In this document: piece after piece, positions 45,360 to 56,600 of the stretch | Position numbering within the stretch: the first letter of the stretch is position 1 | Layout: each line of letters opens with the position of its first letter | Assembly: GCA_903632075.3 (NCBI GenBank) | Contig: CAHIKZ030001779.1 | Coordinates: 2,226,501-2,290,500, forward strand | Direction: 5' to 3' | DNA from: Acanthosepion pharaonis | Taxonomy: Eukaryota > Mollusca > Cephalopoda > Sepiida > Sepiidae | Length of the DNA: 64,000 nt | The notes under the pieces: model-generated | The model's input: only the letters and a program-made list of their open reading frames with translations | What the model was told of the DNA's origin: nothing | Database searches by the model: none | Position numbers and translations under genes: made by a program

Positions 45360-46118
45360 AGGCTTGACTCAGAAGAGATTTCTCCTTCGGATGAAGCTGC
45401 TTCTGAACAGCGTCCTGATGTTGTATAGATTACAGATCTGAATCTTTTCCAATGAACCCTTAACATAAGGTAAACAGACTGGAGCAATTTCCTGGTTTTC
45501 TCCTTGACCCTTTTGTTTCTACCAGTTGTTTTCAGGGTATTTGCTATTCTGAAGGGTACATGCTATGCAGATCATATCCTGTTGGTATGTGTCTGAATAG
45601 CCACTTATGATTTTTGCACCATGTTGTAGACATTGTACAATCACTTTCTTTACACTGTATTGGGAGTAGGAATTGAAGTCAAGGTATTGTCTGGTGAAGA
45701 TTGGCTTGAATCCATTCTCTGTGTGAGTTTTTAGTAGACATAGGAAGGTCAGATGATTATTGTTTCCTTCTTCTATTGTCAACTGGATTATGCTGTATGG
45801 TGAGTTGAACCATATAATGTTTCTTTTCCTGTTGTTTTTTGTATGTGTTGTGTATTTGAATATTGCCCAAAATCCATTATCTTTTAGGGCTGGTTGATAA
45901 TCTTTTTGGGCTTTGTTGAACATGATTTCACTAGAAGAATTGTCAGATAACCTGTGGTCAACTGATTGTGAGATTCAATTGATTATTAATAGTGAGTGTT
46001 TGGCAAATGTTTGTATGTAAAGTTATTTATCATTGGGATTTCTATCTGGTTGATATGTATTGTTTCTTAGGTTGAATGTGACATCTATGAAATCTAATTC
46101 TTTTAGATTAGTTTTTAT
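45360..46118 (-). pseudogene. Penelope-like element, C-terminal RT half
   Basis: Minus text begins NLKELDFIDVTFNLRNNTYQ at about 46115-46055, then FNKAQKDYQPALKDNGFWA (45920-45865), KRNIIWFNSPYS (about 45825-45790), and LTFLCLLKTHTENGFKPIFT with VIVQCLQHGAKIISG. These are the blocks that follow the catalytic core in Penelope-like RTs. Two in-frame stops lie between 46030 and 45960. The part below 45519 (KVCLPYVKGSLEKI) still resembles the family. The GIY-YIG domain is not found downstream here. Confidence 0.88.
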
Positions 46119-46300
46119 GTTATTTACATTGTAAGGACTGTTGTCCTCATTTTTATTGCCATATTTATGTATTGGCCATTGTACAATCTGGTGATTAGAA
46201 TTTCAAACTGAATCCTTTATTTCATCCACCAAAATGTTGTGAATATGGCAATAAAGATGAGGACAACAGTTCAAACAACGTAAATAATTACAATACCTCA
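46119..46300. repeat. Foldback unit 2, inserted in the Penelope-like RT
   Basis: TTATTTACATTGTAAGGACTG...GTTGTCCTCATTTTTATTGCC at 46121-46164 is followed, after a loop of about 85 bases, by its reverse complement near 46245-46295 (GGCAATAAAGATGAGGACAA). It interrupts RT coding text between GFDIDIKS on the 5' side and NLKELDFIDV on the 3' side. Same arm family as at 3.86 and 44.68 kb. Confidence 0.8.
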
Positions 46301-46790
46301 TCTCAGAAATATAGACAGATATCAATAGATTTTATGTCTATGTCAAATCCCGTCTTTTTGAAAATTTAAGGATTATTTTTCTGGTTTTCTCTGTTACAAG
46401 ATTATGAGGCCTATATCATTTTTATAGATTATTTTACTTAGTTTATGTAGTAAATGTATACCTATATGCTTACAGGTTTTTGCACCATCAAAGCTTCCCA
46501 TTGAAATGACACAGTTTCCTTCTTTCTTTATCCACATGCCTTTTTTGTTAAATAATAGTGATTTTCTGGAGTGTTTAATGATTTTCCCTTGTTCTTTAAC
46601 TAAGGAGATGGTCTTATCTAGCATGAGTTCTGTTATAGAAGAGTATAAATTTTTTATATCTTGTTGTATAAATTCACAATTATGTTTGTTTTTATGGTGC
46701 AGAACTAGTCTATAGTTTTTTTATTTTTTCTTTGTTTTTCTTGTGATTTAGTGATGCAATTTCTTTGGTCGTTTAGATCTAATTTTGGGT
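46301..46790 (-). pseudogene. Penelope-like element, N-terminal RT half
   Basis: Minus text reads EFIQQDIKNLYSSITELMLD (about 46685-46625; usual form FDIxDFYPSI), KTISLVKEQGKIIKHSRKSL, then GNCVISMGSFDGAKTCKHIG (about 46510-46450) and LSKIIYKNDIGLIIL where the family has the catalytic DD box. The DD itself is lost here (IGLIIL in place of GLYRDDGL). The text resumes as IFKKTGFDIDIKS at about 46370-46330 before the foldback insertion. Confidence 0.88.
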
Positions 46791-46988
46791 GATTTTTTAG
46801 CTTCCATATTAATATCATATTCTCTGGTTTTTGGTGCCTTTCTGTATGCTTTAGTTATGTTGTCCTTGAGTAGTTTGTGGTTGTGGTGTTGGGAGGGCTT
46901 AGTTCATATAAATTTTTACTTGTGTCTGTATGTTAGGTGAATTGCTTATTTTAGTTGTATCTTGTTTTATTATTTTCTGGAAACCATC

Positions 46989-46989
<1 letters not shown>

Positions 46990-47069
<80 letters not shown>

Positions 47070-47091
47070 TAGATAGATAGATAGATAGATA
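46990..47091. repeat. (AC)n(AT)n(GA)n(GATA)n compound microsatellite
   Basis: Four simple repeats in direct succession. Confidence 0.97.
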
Positions 47092-47338
47092 CCTTACATG
47101 AATTTGTTCAAATACATGTGAGGTCTGCTTAACAATTGAAAAACAAATACAAAAATAAAAAATGCTAGAATTTTATTTTCTCCTCTATATTTAATTTTCT
47201 GATGAAGCTTAAATAAAAAGTGAAACATGCTAAATTTATAAATGTTTCCTCTTTGTTCATCATCATATCATTCATTTGGATTCTAATCCATATTTAATCC
47301 AAATTCACTCACACACACAAATATACACATACACACAC

Positions 47339-47348
<10 letters not shown>

Positions 47349-47391
<43 letters not shown>
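47349..47391. repeat. (TA)n microsatellite
   Basis: About 21 TA units, preceded by short CA/TACA runs from about 47309. Confidence 0.95.
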
Positions 47392-47395
<4 letters not shown>

Positions 47396-47984
47396 GCTGT
47401 TGATTTTGATCTATAATTGATCTTGGCAGCAGAAACTCCAATTAGATCCAATGTGATTTGGATTTCTTCAGTGACAAATTGCATGGATAATCAAGTAAAG
47501 TTGAAGAGTGTCTTATAAGTGTAAATCTTTCTCAGATTCTCGAAACATTCATATCTGTTCAATTTCATATCCCAACATAAACAAAGCAATGTGATACATT
47601 TATTAAACTGAAAGATTTTTATTAACTTTTATTTTTAGTGGATTCTCATATTTGACTAGGCACTGTGTTTTATTATTAAACAGTATATTTATTTATTTTA
47701 ATCTACTGGCCTGAATATTCAAGAAATCTTATGAAAGAAAATGTGCTCTCCGGCAGGATTACCTTGTTTACATTAGGATAGGAAACTGAGCAAGCATTAA
47801 TGTTTAGGGAGTCTGAGAAAGATTTACATTTATAAAGCACTATTCAACTTATCTTAGCTTGCTGAATCTCTCTTTCCCTCTCTTGCATTTTTCCTTCTTT
47901 TATAAAATGTTTCTTTACCAGCTGTGTAAATATCTTTCTTTTTCATGTTTTTTCTTTCCCAGTTTTCCTATTTCTCATTCATTT

Positions 47985-48285
47985 TACTTCCTTTTTTCTA
48001 TATTTTATTAAATTGTTCCTTTTCTTTCTTCTCAATTTGCTCATTCATTTTATTAAATCTTTCTTTTTCTTTTTTCTCAATTCTCTCTCTTTTCATTTTA
48101 TTAAATCTTTCTTTTTCTTTCTTCCTAATTCTCTCTTTTCATTTTATTAAATCTTTCTTTTTCTTTTTTCTCAGTTCTCTCTCTTTTCATTTTATTAAAT
48201 CTTTCTTTTTCTTTCTTCCTAATTCTCTCTTCTCATTTTATTAAATCTTTCTTTTTCTTCTCAATTTTCTCTCTTTTCATTTTTC
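47985..48285. repeat. Pyrimidine-rich minisatellite, about 46-50 bp unit
   Basis: Five to six units built round CATTTTATTAAATCTTTCTT followed by a C/T tract and AATTCTCTCT. Successive units alternate between TTTTTTCTCAATTC and TTTCTTCCTAATTC forms, so the array looks like a tandem of dimers. The C/T-rich domain extends to about 48480. The apparent plus-strand protein here is a by-product of the repeat. Confidence 0.9.
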
Positions 48286-48875
48286 TCATTGATGTTCTTC
48301 CATATTTCCTCTTCCCTCGTTTTTTTTTTACTTTTCTCAATGTCATATTTTTATTTCCTTTATTCTCTCTTTTATGTCCCTTCTTTACTTGTAGACTTTT
48401 ACTTTTTCATATTTATTTTTTCTCTTTTGCATTCTTTCTTTCCTTTGTCATGCTTCATACTTTTCTTCTCTTTCTCTTTTCTCCATACTTTAATGAACTG
48501 TTGTTGTTTACTTGCATGAGCAAAATCCTCACTTAAGGACAGAATATCCTGATAGTCCAACTCCCTGTCATCTATTAATTGTAATTTTACCCCTAGCTAA
48601 AAATTACACAGCATGATACTCACTTATTTTTGTCCCCTTATGGTTCTAGACAAGGATAAATCTGCTTAGAAGAAATGTGTTTACAAGTCTAATGCTTTGC
48701 ACAGCTTCTATATTAACTTCAAACTGTTAATCAGAAATTTAAAGACTCTCTCTCAATATCATTTATGACTGCTTTTGAAGCATATCTGAAATCAACAAGT
48801 ACATCAGTTTAACTTTAATGTGAAGCTAAATGATGTGACATTAGTTACAGACTGAAGATGTGAGTACTATCTCTA

Positions 48876-49448
48876 CAGTACTCATTTTGCAAACTTTTTT
48901 TTACTGTGACCCAAAGTAAGAACAACATTTTGCATTACAACCCATTATAAGTATGTGTAATAAATCAAAGACAAACTGTTCACTAGGTTAATTTATTTAG
49001 CATTGAAAATTTTATTTTATTTATATTTCTTATGATCTGCACATATTGGCATGGCATGTATCTATATATGTCTTATCTATTTGGAGGAATATAAAATTAC
49101 TTTTAGAAAAACAAATTTAAAGGGAATTCTGACACAAAGATAAAATAAATAGTATTTGAAAAAAATGTCATTTAATGGGATGGATGTGCTTGTTTGTTTG
49201 TAATCAGCTTATTCCAATTGGGAACACTGGCTACATACATGTCAGGTGCAGTGTTCAACCTGTTTTTTGTCCTTTGTCTTAAATTGAGTTAATGTGGAAA
49301 ATCCCAGTACATACAAGTATGTAATTGTAAAAGGCAACACCATTGTAGCTAAGTTTTGGCATGATGTCACTTTGTGAGAGTGAACTAACATAACTCAGTC
49401 TGCAATGTGTTTGACGAATGCATAAACTCAATGAGAACAGGCTATAGA

Positions 49449-49501
<53 letters not shown>

Positions 49502-49796
49502 TGTCATCCAAAGACAGACTGTTTTGCTGTATCACAGCTCATCAGTGTGGCTAGACATCTGGTTGCCTCTAGCTAGGATTGAAATGTAATTATATTTGAA
49601 AAAATAAAATATAATATGAATTTCCCTCAGTGCAAAACTAGTGATGAGTTATGAGTGCTGTGCAACATTTAAAGTTGTTTATATTGTGCACTTTGTGCTC
49701 ACTTGTGTATTTTTTTCTTTTTTTTTTTTGTTACAACCCATTTTATATATCTTACGACCCACTGAAGGGTTGGGACACACACTTTGAAAAACCCTG
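48876..49796. mobile_element. hAT-like non-autonomous element (MITE)
   Basis: Left end CAGTACTCATTTTGCAAACT...ACTGTGACCCA and the reverse complement of the right end CAGGGTTTTTCAAAGTGTGT...CCCAACCC...GTGGGTCG are alike in the arrangement seen in hAT ends (CAG, then CAAA-G/C, then a GACCC word). Subterminal ACAACCCATT words occur near both ends (48937 and 49735). No transposase. A clean 8-bp duplication could not be read (TATCTCTA versus TTCTAAGT). Contains a (TA)n at 49457-49500. Confidence 0.5.
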
Positions 49797-50740
49797 TTCT
49801 AAGTGATGCAAGATATATCTGATTTAAGCAATGGATTAAATCTAAAAAATCTGTTTTTATCTCTGATTTTCAGGGGGTTTTTTTTCACTCATTTTAACAA
49901 GTTCATAGTGGAAAAAATGATCTAAATTTATACAAAGGTTTCTTTTTTTAAGACCCAGTTTCCAGTAAAAAAAAATTTCCACTTGCAGAGTAAAAACTAT
50001 AATATCAAATTAAAGTTTCAAGGCTTTTTATTCAAGATACTGTATTTATTAGGGGATTGTTTTAAGTCAAATGAAATAGCTCTTATCATAAAATAGTATA
50101 CACTTGATTATTTAGTATTGATCACTAGAAAGATATTTGATTGAGTTTGTTGTACAGCTACAATGTTTGTACACTGTTGAGACACTATTCTTGTTTGTAG
50201 TGAATCAAATGGTACTGCAGGCACATAAGCCTCATAGCGCTAACATAACATACAGCCAATAAATCAATCAATAATTCAATTAAACAACACTAATCACTTG
50301 GATATGATTAAATTTTCATATGATCTGAAAGCACTTAATCAGTTTAATATATAAATATTTTGTTTTTTATTGTTCATTTTTACCTACTATTTTGACTTGT
50401 TTACATCAATATTTTTTTTAATACCAATTATATACACAAGACGTGTGGATAACGAAATGGTGAATGGAATGGAAAATGGAAACAGTGAAAAATGTTCAAA
50501 AAATCGTTGGGTTAGTGTACATTGAATTCAAGGCAATGCCCATGAGAAAGGCATGAATCTACTTCTCACCTTCTAGATATGGGTAAATGGTAGGCCAATA
50601 AGAGAACTTAAGCCTACTCAGCCAATGCAATTTGGGCACTAGGCTAGCAAATACCTGAGCTCCATAAAATTTCATTTGCTACTGAAACCATAGCAGCACA
50701 AATTAGTGTGGTTATGGTTCTATTCTCCCAAGGAGTCTAA
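49797..50740. other. AT-rich DNA without recognised feature
   Basis: No gene, repeat partner or RNA structure recognised. Confidence 0.5.
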
Positions 50741-50741
50741 G

Positions 50742-50872
<131 letters not shown>

Positions 50873-51021
50873 TAGTGGGGAAATAAATATTCGTACACTT
50901 GAAAAATTGTATTTTTATTAATGTAAAAGCCTTAAATAAAACTAATCTTTGCACATTTTATGTATAAAGACACATACTATTAAAAAATAATAATAAACTT
51001 AATTAATTCTGATTCTAACAG

Positions 51022-51024
<3 letters not shown>

Positions 51025-51075
<51 letters not shown>
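51025..51075. repeat. (TA)n microsatellite
   Basis: About 25 TA units. Confidence 0.97.
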
Positions 51076-51076
<1 letters not shown>

Positions 51077-51459
51077 TAAGTGAATTAAAAAATGTAAAAA
51101 TTGTAAGTAGCACATTTTATCTCAAGAAAGAACTTTTCAGACTAATAATGGTTTTATTGATGAAATCAGTCATATATAAATGTTGGAGCAGGGGGAAGAA
51201 AATGTAACAAATACTTATTACAGTTTACATCATAACATTAAAGATACAGAGATGTTCCGCTTTCAATTTATATTTTGACATCTAGTCTATTTAGGATTTA
51301 GTAACCTATCTTATTCAACTTTGTATTGCTTTTGTTTTTATTTTGATCACTTTTTTTAAATTATCCAATGTTATATCAGCACTAGTTTTGTGATGAAAAG
51401 AGATATGTCATATAATCCTGGTTGTAAATTTACTATAGAGGAATCTGAAATTAATGCAT

Positions 51460-51905
51460 TTTATTGAACAAAATAAAAGTTGTCATAAATGGCTTCTCTT
51501 CTAGATTGTTTTGCATTTATGCGGGTGCTTCTTACCAGAACTCAATCCTTGGAACTACATTATTCCTAATTTTTCTCAACACCCTTCCCAATGTCATCAT
51601 TTCTCAACTTGGTATCTATGCTGAAAACACAACCATTACTGTCTTAATGTTAAGTCTGATCAATTTGATAAGCTCAAATTGGTATCTGATCTTAAAAATG
51701 AGGTACAATCTGTTGTTAACTAGGGCAAGAAATGGCTAATGCTAACCTACAGGAGAGTAACTCATTGCACCTTCTTGGGTTAACATTTTTTGCTGACTTG
51801 AAGTGGAAAAATTATATTGAATCAATTGCTAGATTTGTTGCTAGAAAAGTTGATAAAATACAAAGAATCTGTAATGTTATCAGTCCTAACATGATATGTT
51901 GGCTT
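51460..51905 (+). mobile_element. CR1/Jockey-type LINE RT fragment with internal deletions
   Basis: Plus text KVVINGFSSRLFCIYAGASY, LGTTLFLIFLNTLPNVIISQ and IYAENTTITV (the YADD box has become YAEN). Then ANLQESNSLHLLGLTFFADL and KWKNYIESIARFVARKV jumps straight to DKIQRICNV. Compared with the copies at 1.5 and 11.8 kb, two in-frame-like deletions remove the segment before ANLQES and the one between ARKV and DKIQR. Meets a minus-strand LINE head-on at about 51905. Confidence 0.85.
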
Positions 51906-54310
51906 CAGTTTTGAGGTCCAACATTCTCTCAAGGCATGGTGCTTCGACAAGAGCACCTCTGAACATCCTGATTGGTGGTAGTTCTGGGTCAGATCGAAGA
52001 TGATGGAATGTAATTAGCTTGGTCTTCAAGGCATTGAATATAACCAACCAGTTTTTAGTTCATTTAAGATTGCAAGATTGGAAGCAAGATCAGTTGCCAA
52101 TCTCTGACCATCAAGAGTTTTAGAGGTGTGCTGATATACAGTTGTATCATCAGCATAGATGTTTACAAATGATCTGAGTATATTCTCAGGCAGATCATTT
52201 ATGTAGATCAAAAAAAAGGTTGGTCTGATGAGTGACCCCTGCATTGACCTCTAGGGCTCTGGTTGACTGACCACTGATAACTACTTTCAGAGACCTACCT
52301 GTTAGGAAGGATTTTATGATCGAGAAGTCCCTTCAGGTGATTACATAACTGGAGAGCTTGTGTAGTAAGCATTTGTGCCATACTTTGTTGAAGGCCTTTG
52401 AGATATCTAGTGCTATAATTGAGGTATGTTTCTTGTCAAGAGCATCACTAACTGTGTGAGTGATGATAGTTAAGATTTTGGCAGTGGATTGGGCTGACTG
52501 AAACCCATACTGCTCGTTGCTAAAGAATTTGTTCTTTTCTAGGTGTTCAATGACATTCTTATTGGTTATGGCCTCAAAAAACTTGCTGATGATACTGAAG
52601 AGACTGATGTGTCTGCACTGGGAAGAGGAAGATCACACGCTCACCTGCATTCTTGAAAACTGGGCATATGTTTGACACTTTCCACAGACTTGTGAAGGAT
52701 TTCTCCTTCAAGCAGTGGTTGGTTAATTTAGCTAGGATTGGGGATAATTCTAGGTTCATGTTCTTAAGGACAACCACTGGAATTTTGTCTGGACCAGTGG
52801 CTTTCTTACGGTCAAGACCTTTGATATGTCTAGTGATTTTTCATACTGTGATAGTAATATTACTGAGATTGTGAGAACCTGGTCTTTATTGTCTAATGTT
52901 GAGTTAGAGGCAAAGATGGAGGTGAAGAGGTTCGCCTTATCTGTTGAGGAAAATATGAACTTGGGGCCATTTATAATTGTGGGCACAGCTGCTTTACCTT
53001 CCCTGTTCATGATTTGGTTGGTGATCTTCCAGAATTCACAAGATTCAATTTGTTTCTTTTCAATCTTGGTCTAGTCTGCTCATGCATAGCTGCACTTGGC
53101 ATTTTTTGTGGGGTATAAAACTCACCATTCTAGAGAGGACCTAATCAGTGACAAAGGCAGCAGTTTTGGAAGCAGCATGCTTGAAGAAGGTTGGGAGAGG
53201 AGCTTCCATCAGATCAAAAGCTATCTTAGACTGCCTCTGCATAGCAAAAAATCATTCTATGGAATGATACATCAGGGGATGTCTTAGGTTTGGCATCAAT
53301 CTGGACACTGATTGAGGAATGGTCAGATGTTTCTAGTGGAAGTAAAACTTTTGATAGGCAATTATTGAAGCAGAAGGATAGGAAGAGGTCAAGGAGGTTC
53401 ACCAATTAACTCAGGTAGGTTCTCTGATGATCTGGGTTAGTTCATAGGCGATGGAGAAGTCTCTGCTATATTTGCTTTCAACATCAGTTTTGTTGGAGTG
53501 GACTAGACACTCTTTATGGTGGATGCTGAAGTTATTGCAGATATGAAAGCCAGTTGAGGGGAATTGAGTAAGGATATTATCAATCTTCTCAGATATTCAG
53601 TTGAAGGTTACTATCCCTTCATCCTGAGGGTAGTAGAGAGAAAAGATGAATGTAGTACTATGGATGAGTGCCATATAGAAGCACATATACAGGAAATCAG
53701 GTTCCTCATTCTTTGCCTTCCTGTCATAGTCTGTGGCCATGAGAAATTAGATGGTCATGTTTGGCTATGAGAGGTGAGTAAGGACTGTGAACTCCCCTAG
53801 TGCACATAAAGCATTGATATCAGTTTCAGAAAGTAGCAGGTGGTTTGGTTTAGTTTGGAGAAGATGGTATTCCCCTACTGGAAAGTTGAAACAAAGACAC
53901 CTCACATTGGTGTAGGAGATGCTATACAAAGGGTCTACATTGTTTTTTATTTCAGGTTGGGTTTGATAGTTTTGTTCATCTGTATCTTGATTGATTTCAT
54001 GTTTGCATTGGTTAGTGGAAGACTAGTAGGTAGAGAGACAGACATACCCACAGGAATTGCATGTATAAATAACATGGAGAGAGTCAATCCAGAAATCCAT
54101 CTATAGCAGTACCATTCATCATGGCATCGAGAGGTGGCACTAGAGACTACTGCATGGTCTAGAAACCATTCACAAAATGGCAGTACAGTAGCTCTGATAT
54201 TATACACCTGCTGATAGGATAGCTTCCTTTGGAGTTAACGATGGTTCAGATCCCTGTCTATCAGGGGGATAATGCCAAAATCCAGAAAACATCTACCTCC
54301 AGCACCCTTA
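51906..54310 (-). mobile_element. CR1/Jockey-type LINE, 5' head to RT, 3'-truncated
   Basis: Reading right to left: head block 54310-54070 shared with 34.6-36.2 kb; endonuclease text such as SLYSISYTNVRCLCFNFPVG (about 53930-53870); NREGKAAVPTIINGPKFIFS (53010-52950); RT fingers VVLKNMNLELSPILAKLTNH and SFTSLWKVSNICPVFKNAGE (52775-52660); palm GSLIRPTFFLIYINDLPE and FVNIYADDTTVY (YADD intact, 52157-52146); then ELPPIRM-type text near 51980. It ends at about 51906 well before the C-terminal blocks. Stops and frameshifts make it inactive. Confidence 0.88.
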
Positions 54311-54581
54311 GACAATCAACCTAGTTAACGCAACAGAAACCTCCTTGGGTCAGAAACATTGTACTGGTCCAAAACCTAAAAGCATTGAGACAAGTTCGCT
54401 CATGTAATTAAGGACTAAGAGACCCAATGGGAGAATGGTGGAGGTAGAAAGAGGGGGAGGTAACAAGGATTGCACAAGATGAATGTGCATCCCCTTACCC
54501 CCATCTGAATTAGTATATGAGATGGTTACAAGGGTGGGGGCCTGAAAAGGGCAAGTTATCTAATTTATGCAGATGTTAGCA

Positions 54582-54586
<5 letters not shown>

Positions 54587-54643
<57 letters not shown>

Positions 54644-54654
54644 CTTTATATACA

Positions 54655-54693
<39 letters not shown>

Positions 54694-54711
54694 TTTGTAT
54701 ATAAAGTAAAT
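54587..54711. repeat. (TA)n tracts with a near-perfect palindrome
   Basis: (TA)n at 54587-54640 and 54660-54690. The second is bracketed by TTTACTTTATATACAAACT (54640-54658) and its reverse complement AGTTTGTATATAAAGTAAA (54692-54710), so the single strand could fold into a hairpin with a TA-rich stem. Confidence 0.93.
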
Positions 54712-54779
54712 AATTAGATAACAAATGGGACCAAATGAACTTTTGAGAGCTTGTAATCACAGGAAAAAACAATCCTAAA

Positions 54780-55265
54780 GTATTTTAATTCTGGAAAGAT
54801 CATTTATCTGAATATCACATGCCCATTATATATTTTAAGTTACTTATTGATTACCCCCTTTAACCATTTCAGTGTCTATTAATGCATAATGACCCACACA
54901 GCATCCCTCTTTTCTTATTTAAATTTTAAGCTTGCATCTTTTTTTTTCCAATATTAACCTACCTACACTCTACATTTTGAATTTACACCCCAATAATGTA
55001 TTAAGTTTATATTAACTTTGAGCTTTGAATTTGCCTTTAATTTAGCATTCCTACCATGAGACCCAGTAATTTTTAAAAAAACAACTGTAATGGAAAACCA
55101 TGAAACTTTAAGCTGCACTACAAACATAGGTATATATAAGCATTTTAATTCTGGTTAGATCATTTATCCAAATATCACATACACATTAAATATTTTAGGT
55201 TACATATTAATTACCTACCTTTAACCATTTAAGCATCTATTAATGCATAATGATCACACATATAT
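54780..55265 (+). repeat. Local direct duplication, about 120 bp, 360 bp apart
   Basis: 54783-54900 (ATTTTAATTCTGGAAAGATC ... GCATAATGACCCACACA) and 55143-55262 (ATTTTAATTCTGGTTAGATC ... GCATAATGATCACACA) are alike over their whole length, with perhaps 12-15 percent differences by eye. Confidence 0.85.
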
Positions 55266-55571
55266 TTATATATACACACACCTACTATGCCAAATATTAA
55301 CAGAAAGTTTAAAACAAAAAGGGGACAGAAAAAAATAGAAACATTCAGAAAAGTTATTAGAATTATCAACATCTCATTAAGTTTACTAGTGGGTTCAATG
55401 AAATAAAAATGTCATAAATGCTTCTATTTTTCATTTAAAAACTGTACCATATAAGATTTGTATAAAAAATGTTATAAAAGTCTTAAATTCTTTTCTAAAT
55501 GATAGAAGCATTAAATAATAAGAAAATAACAGTATGAGATTAATCTGACAAAACAAATTTCTCTTTCTCAC

Positions 55572-55675
55572 ATGATAGTTCAGGTTGTGTGATTTTTGTA
55601 TTGCTTGGTTTTTGCTTAATTCTTTTTGTAATAGCAAAGGATTAAGTTTTTTTTCCTCTGTTGACTCATGTAAAG
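55572..55675 (-). CDS. Candidate internal exon, hydrophilic helical protein (partial)
   Basis: On minus, TTTTTCAAAGTATAATCAG precedes 104 open bases ending at CAT/GTGAGA, a good donor. After two completing bases, 34 codons start LHESTEEKKLNPLLLQKELS and continue with KNQAIQK-type text. The composition is charged and helix-prone. Entry phase 2, exit phase 0. No transposon match. Together with 28485-28620 and 10140-10227 on the same strand it may belong to one gene with very long introns, but phases show missing exons (the exon at 28.6 kb needs phase 2). Family unknown; chance is possible. Confidence 0.35.
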
Positions 55676-56150
55676 CTGATTATACTTTGAAAAATTGATT
55701 TTCATAATTTTTCCCTAATACATTTTTTAAAAACAGAGGTCATTAAAAGACATCAAAGTGCTGTTGGGCATAATGGTTTTCTGCTCTATACAAGTGTTTT
55801 TAATCTTACCAAATCTACAGAAAAAAACATTAGAGGAAATAAAAATCTAAAATATCTATTTAAATAATATTAAAGAATAAATCAACTCTGTGAACAGTGA
55901 TGAATGTTCTGATCAAAGTGAATGTTAGAAGCAGGTGACCCTGTGTTTAGTTGTAGGGAAATAACAGCTTGAAATCTCATCTCCAACAATGCAAAGAAAA
56001 TGAAATATTTCTTTGTGTATACTATATGCAATGATCTAAGTAGCTTTCTTCTGAGTTTTATTTTTTTATGCTTTCATCATTTTGTATGTCATAGAAAGTA
56101 TGAGAAGGAATTTTACGTAACTGCTTAGACAACTCTGGATAAAAATAGTT

Positions 56151-56290
56151 GAATGTTTACAAATAGGATGTGTGAGTGGTGTAATGAGTGTTTACAAATA
56201 GGATGTGTGAGTGGTGTAATGAATGTTTACAAATAGGATGTGTGAGTGGTGTAATGAGTGTTTACAAATAGGATGTGTGAGTGGTGTAAA
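56151..56290 (+). repeat. 35-bp tandem repeat, four units
   Basis: GAATGTTTACAAATAGGATG plus TGTGAGTGGTGTAAT, four times. Units 1 and 3 begin GAATG, units 2 and 4 GAGTG, so a dimer was duplicated. The last unit runs into a SINE-like body. Confidence 0.97.
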
Positions 56291-56600
56291 GGACAGTAGT
56301 TCAGAATTAGAAATCAAAGAGCTAATTTCAAATTACTGTTAAGTTTCTTACATACACTTATGTGCATATACCCTTGGGAAAGGTAAGAATCCATCTCTTC
56401 TTCATCGCCAGCTATTGGTTAAATAGTAGAACCGATTGGATTATTCCACTTTGGTTGTCTAGGACGACAACTTTGAATTTTAAAACCATTTTAATACTGG
56501 CAAAGCACATGTTATGCAGCTTAGGAAATGATTTTGGAGTCCGCAATGACTTTATAATACAGACTATTATTAGCCTCCTTTACAAATAATAAAAGTGGAA
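56270..56600 (+). repeat. tRNA-derived SINE
   Basis: GTGTGAGTGGTGTAAAGGAC (A-box side) is followed by GAGCTAATTTCAAATTACTG (B-box side) at tRNA-like distance, then ACCCTTGGGAAAGGTAAG, a word common in SINE bodies, and an AT-rich end near AATAATAAAA (56588). Apparent coding across it (56362-56589) is unlikely to be real. Confidence 0.6.

Noticed and set aside
47945..48519. 99- and 76-codon Phe/Ser/Leu-rich plus frames
   Set aside because: By-products of the pyrimidine minisatellite and C/T-rich tract.
53840..54207. Open frames on both strands at the head of the 52-54 kb LINE
   Set aside because: They fall in the repeated LINE head also present at 34.6 and 35.8 kb, so they are repeat sequence and not host coding DNA.
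55770..55850. Minus open text after TTTTTTTCTGTAG near 55825
   Set aside because: The donor lies only five bases after the acceptor, or else the frame ends at a stop without a donor; too weak to call.
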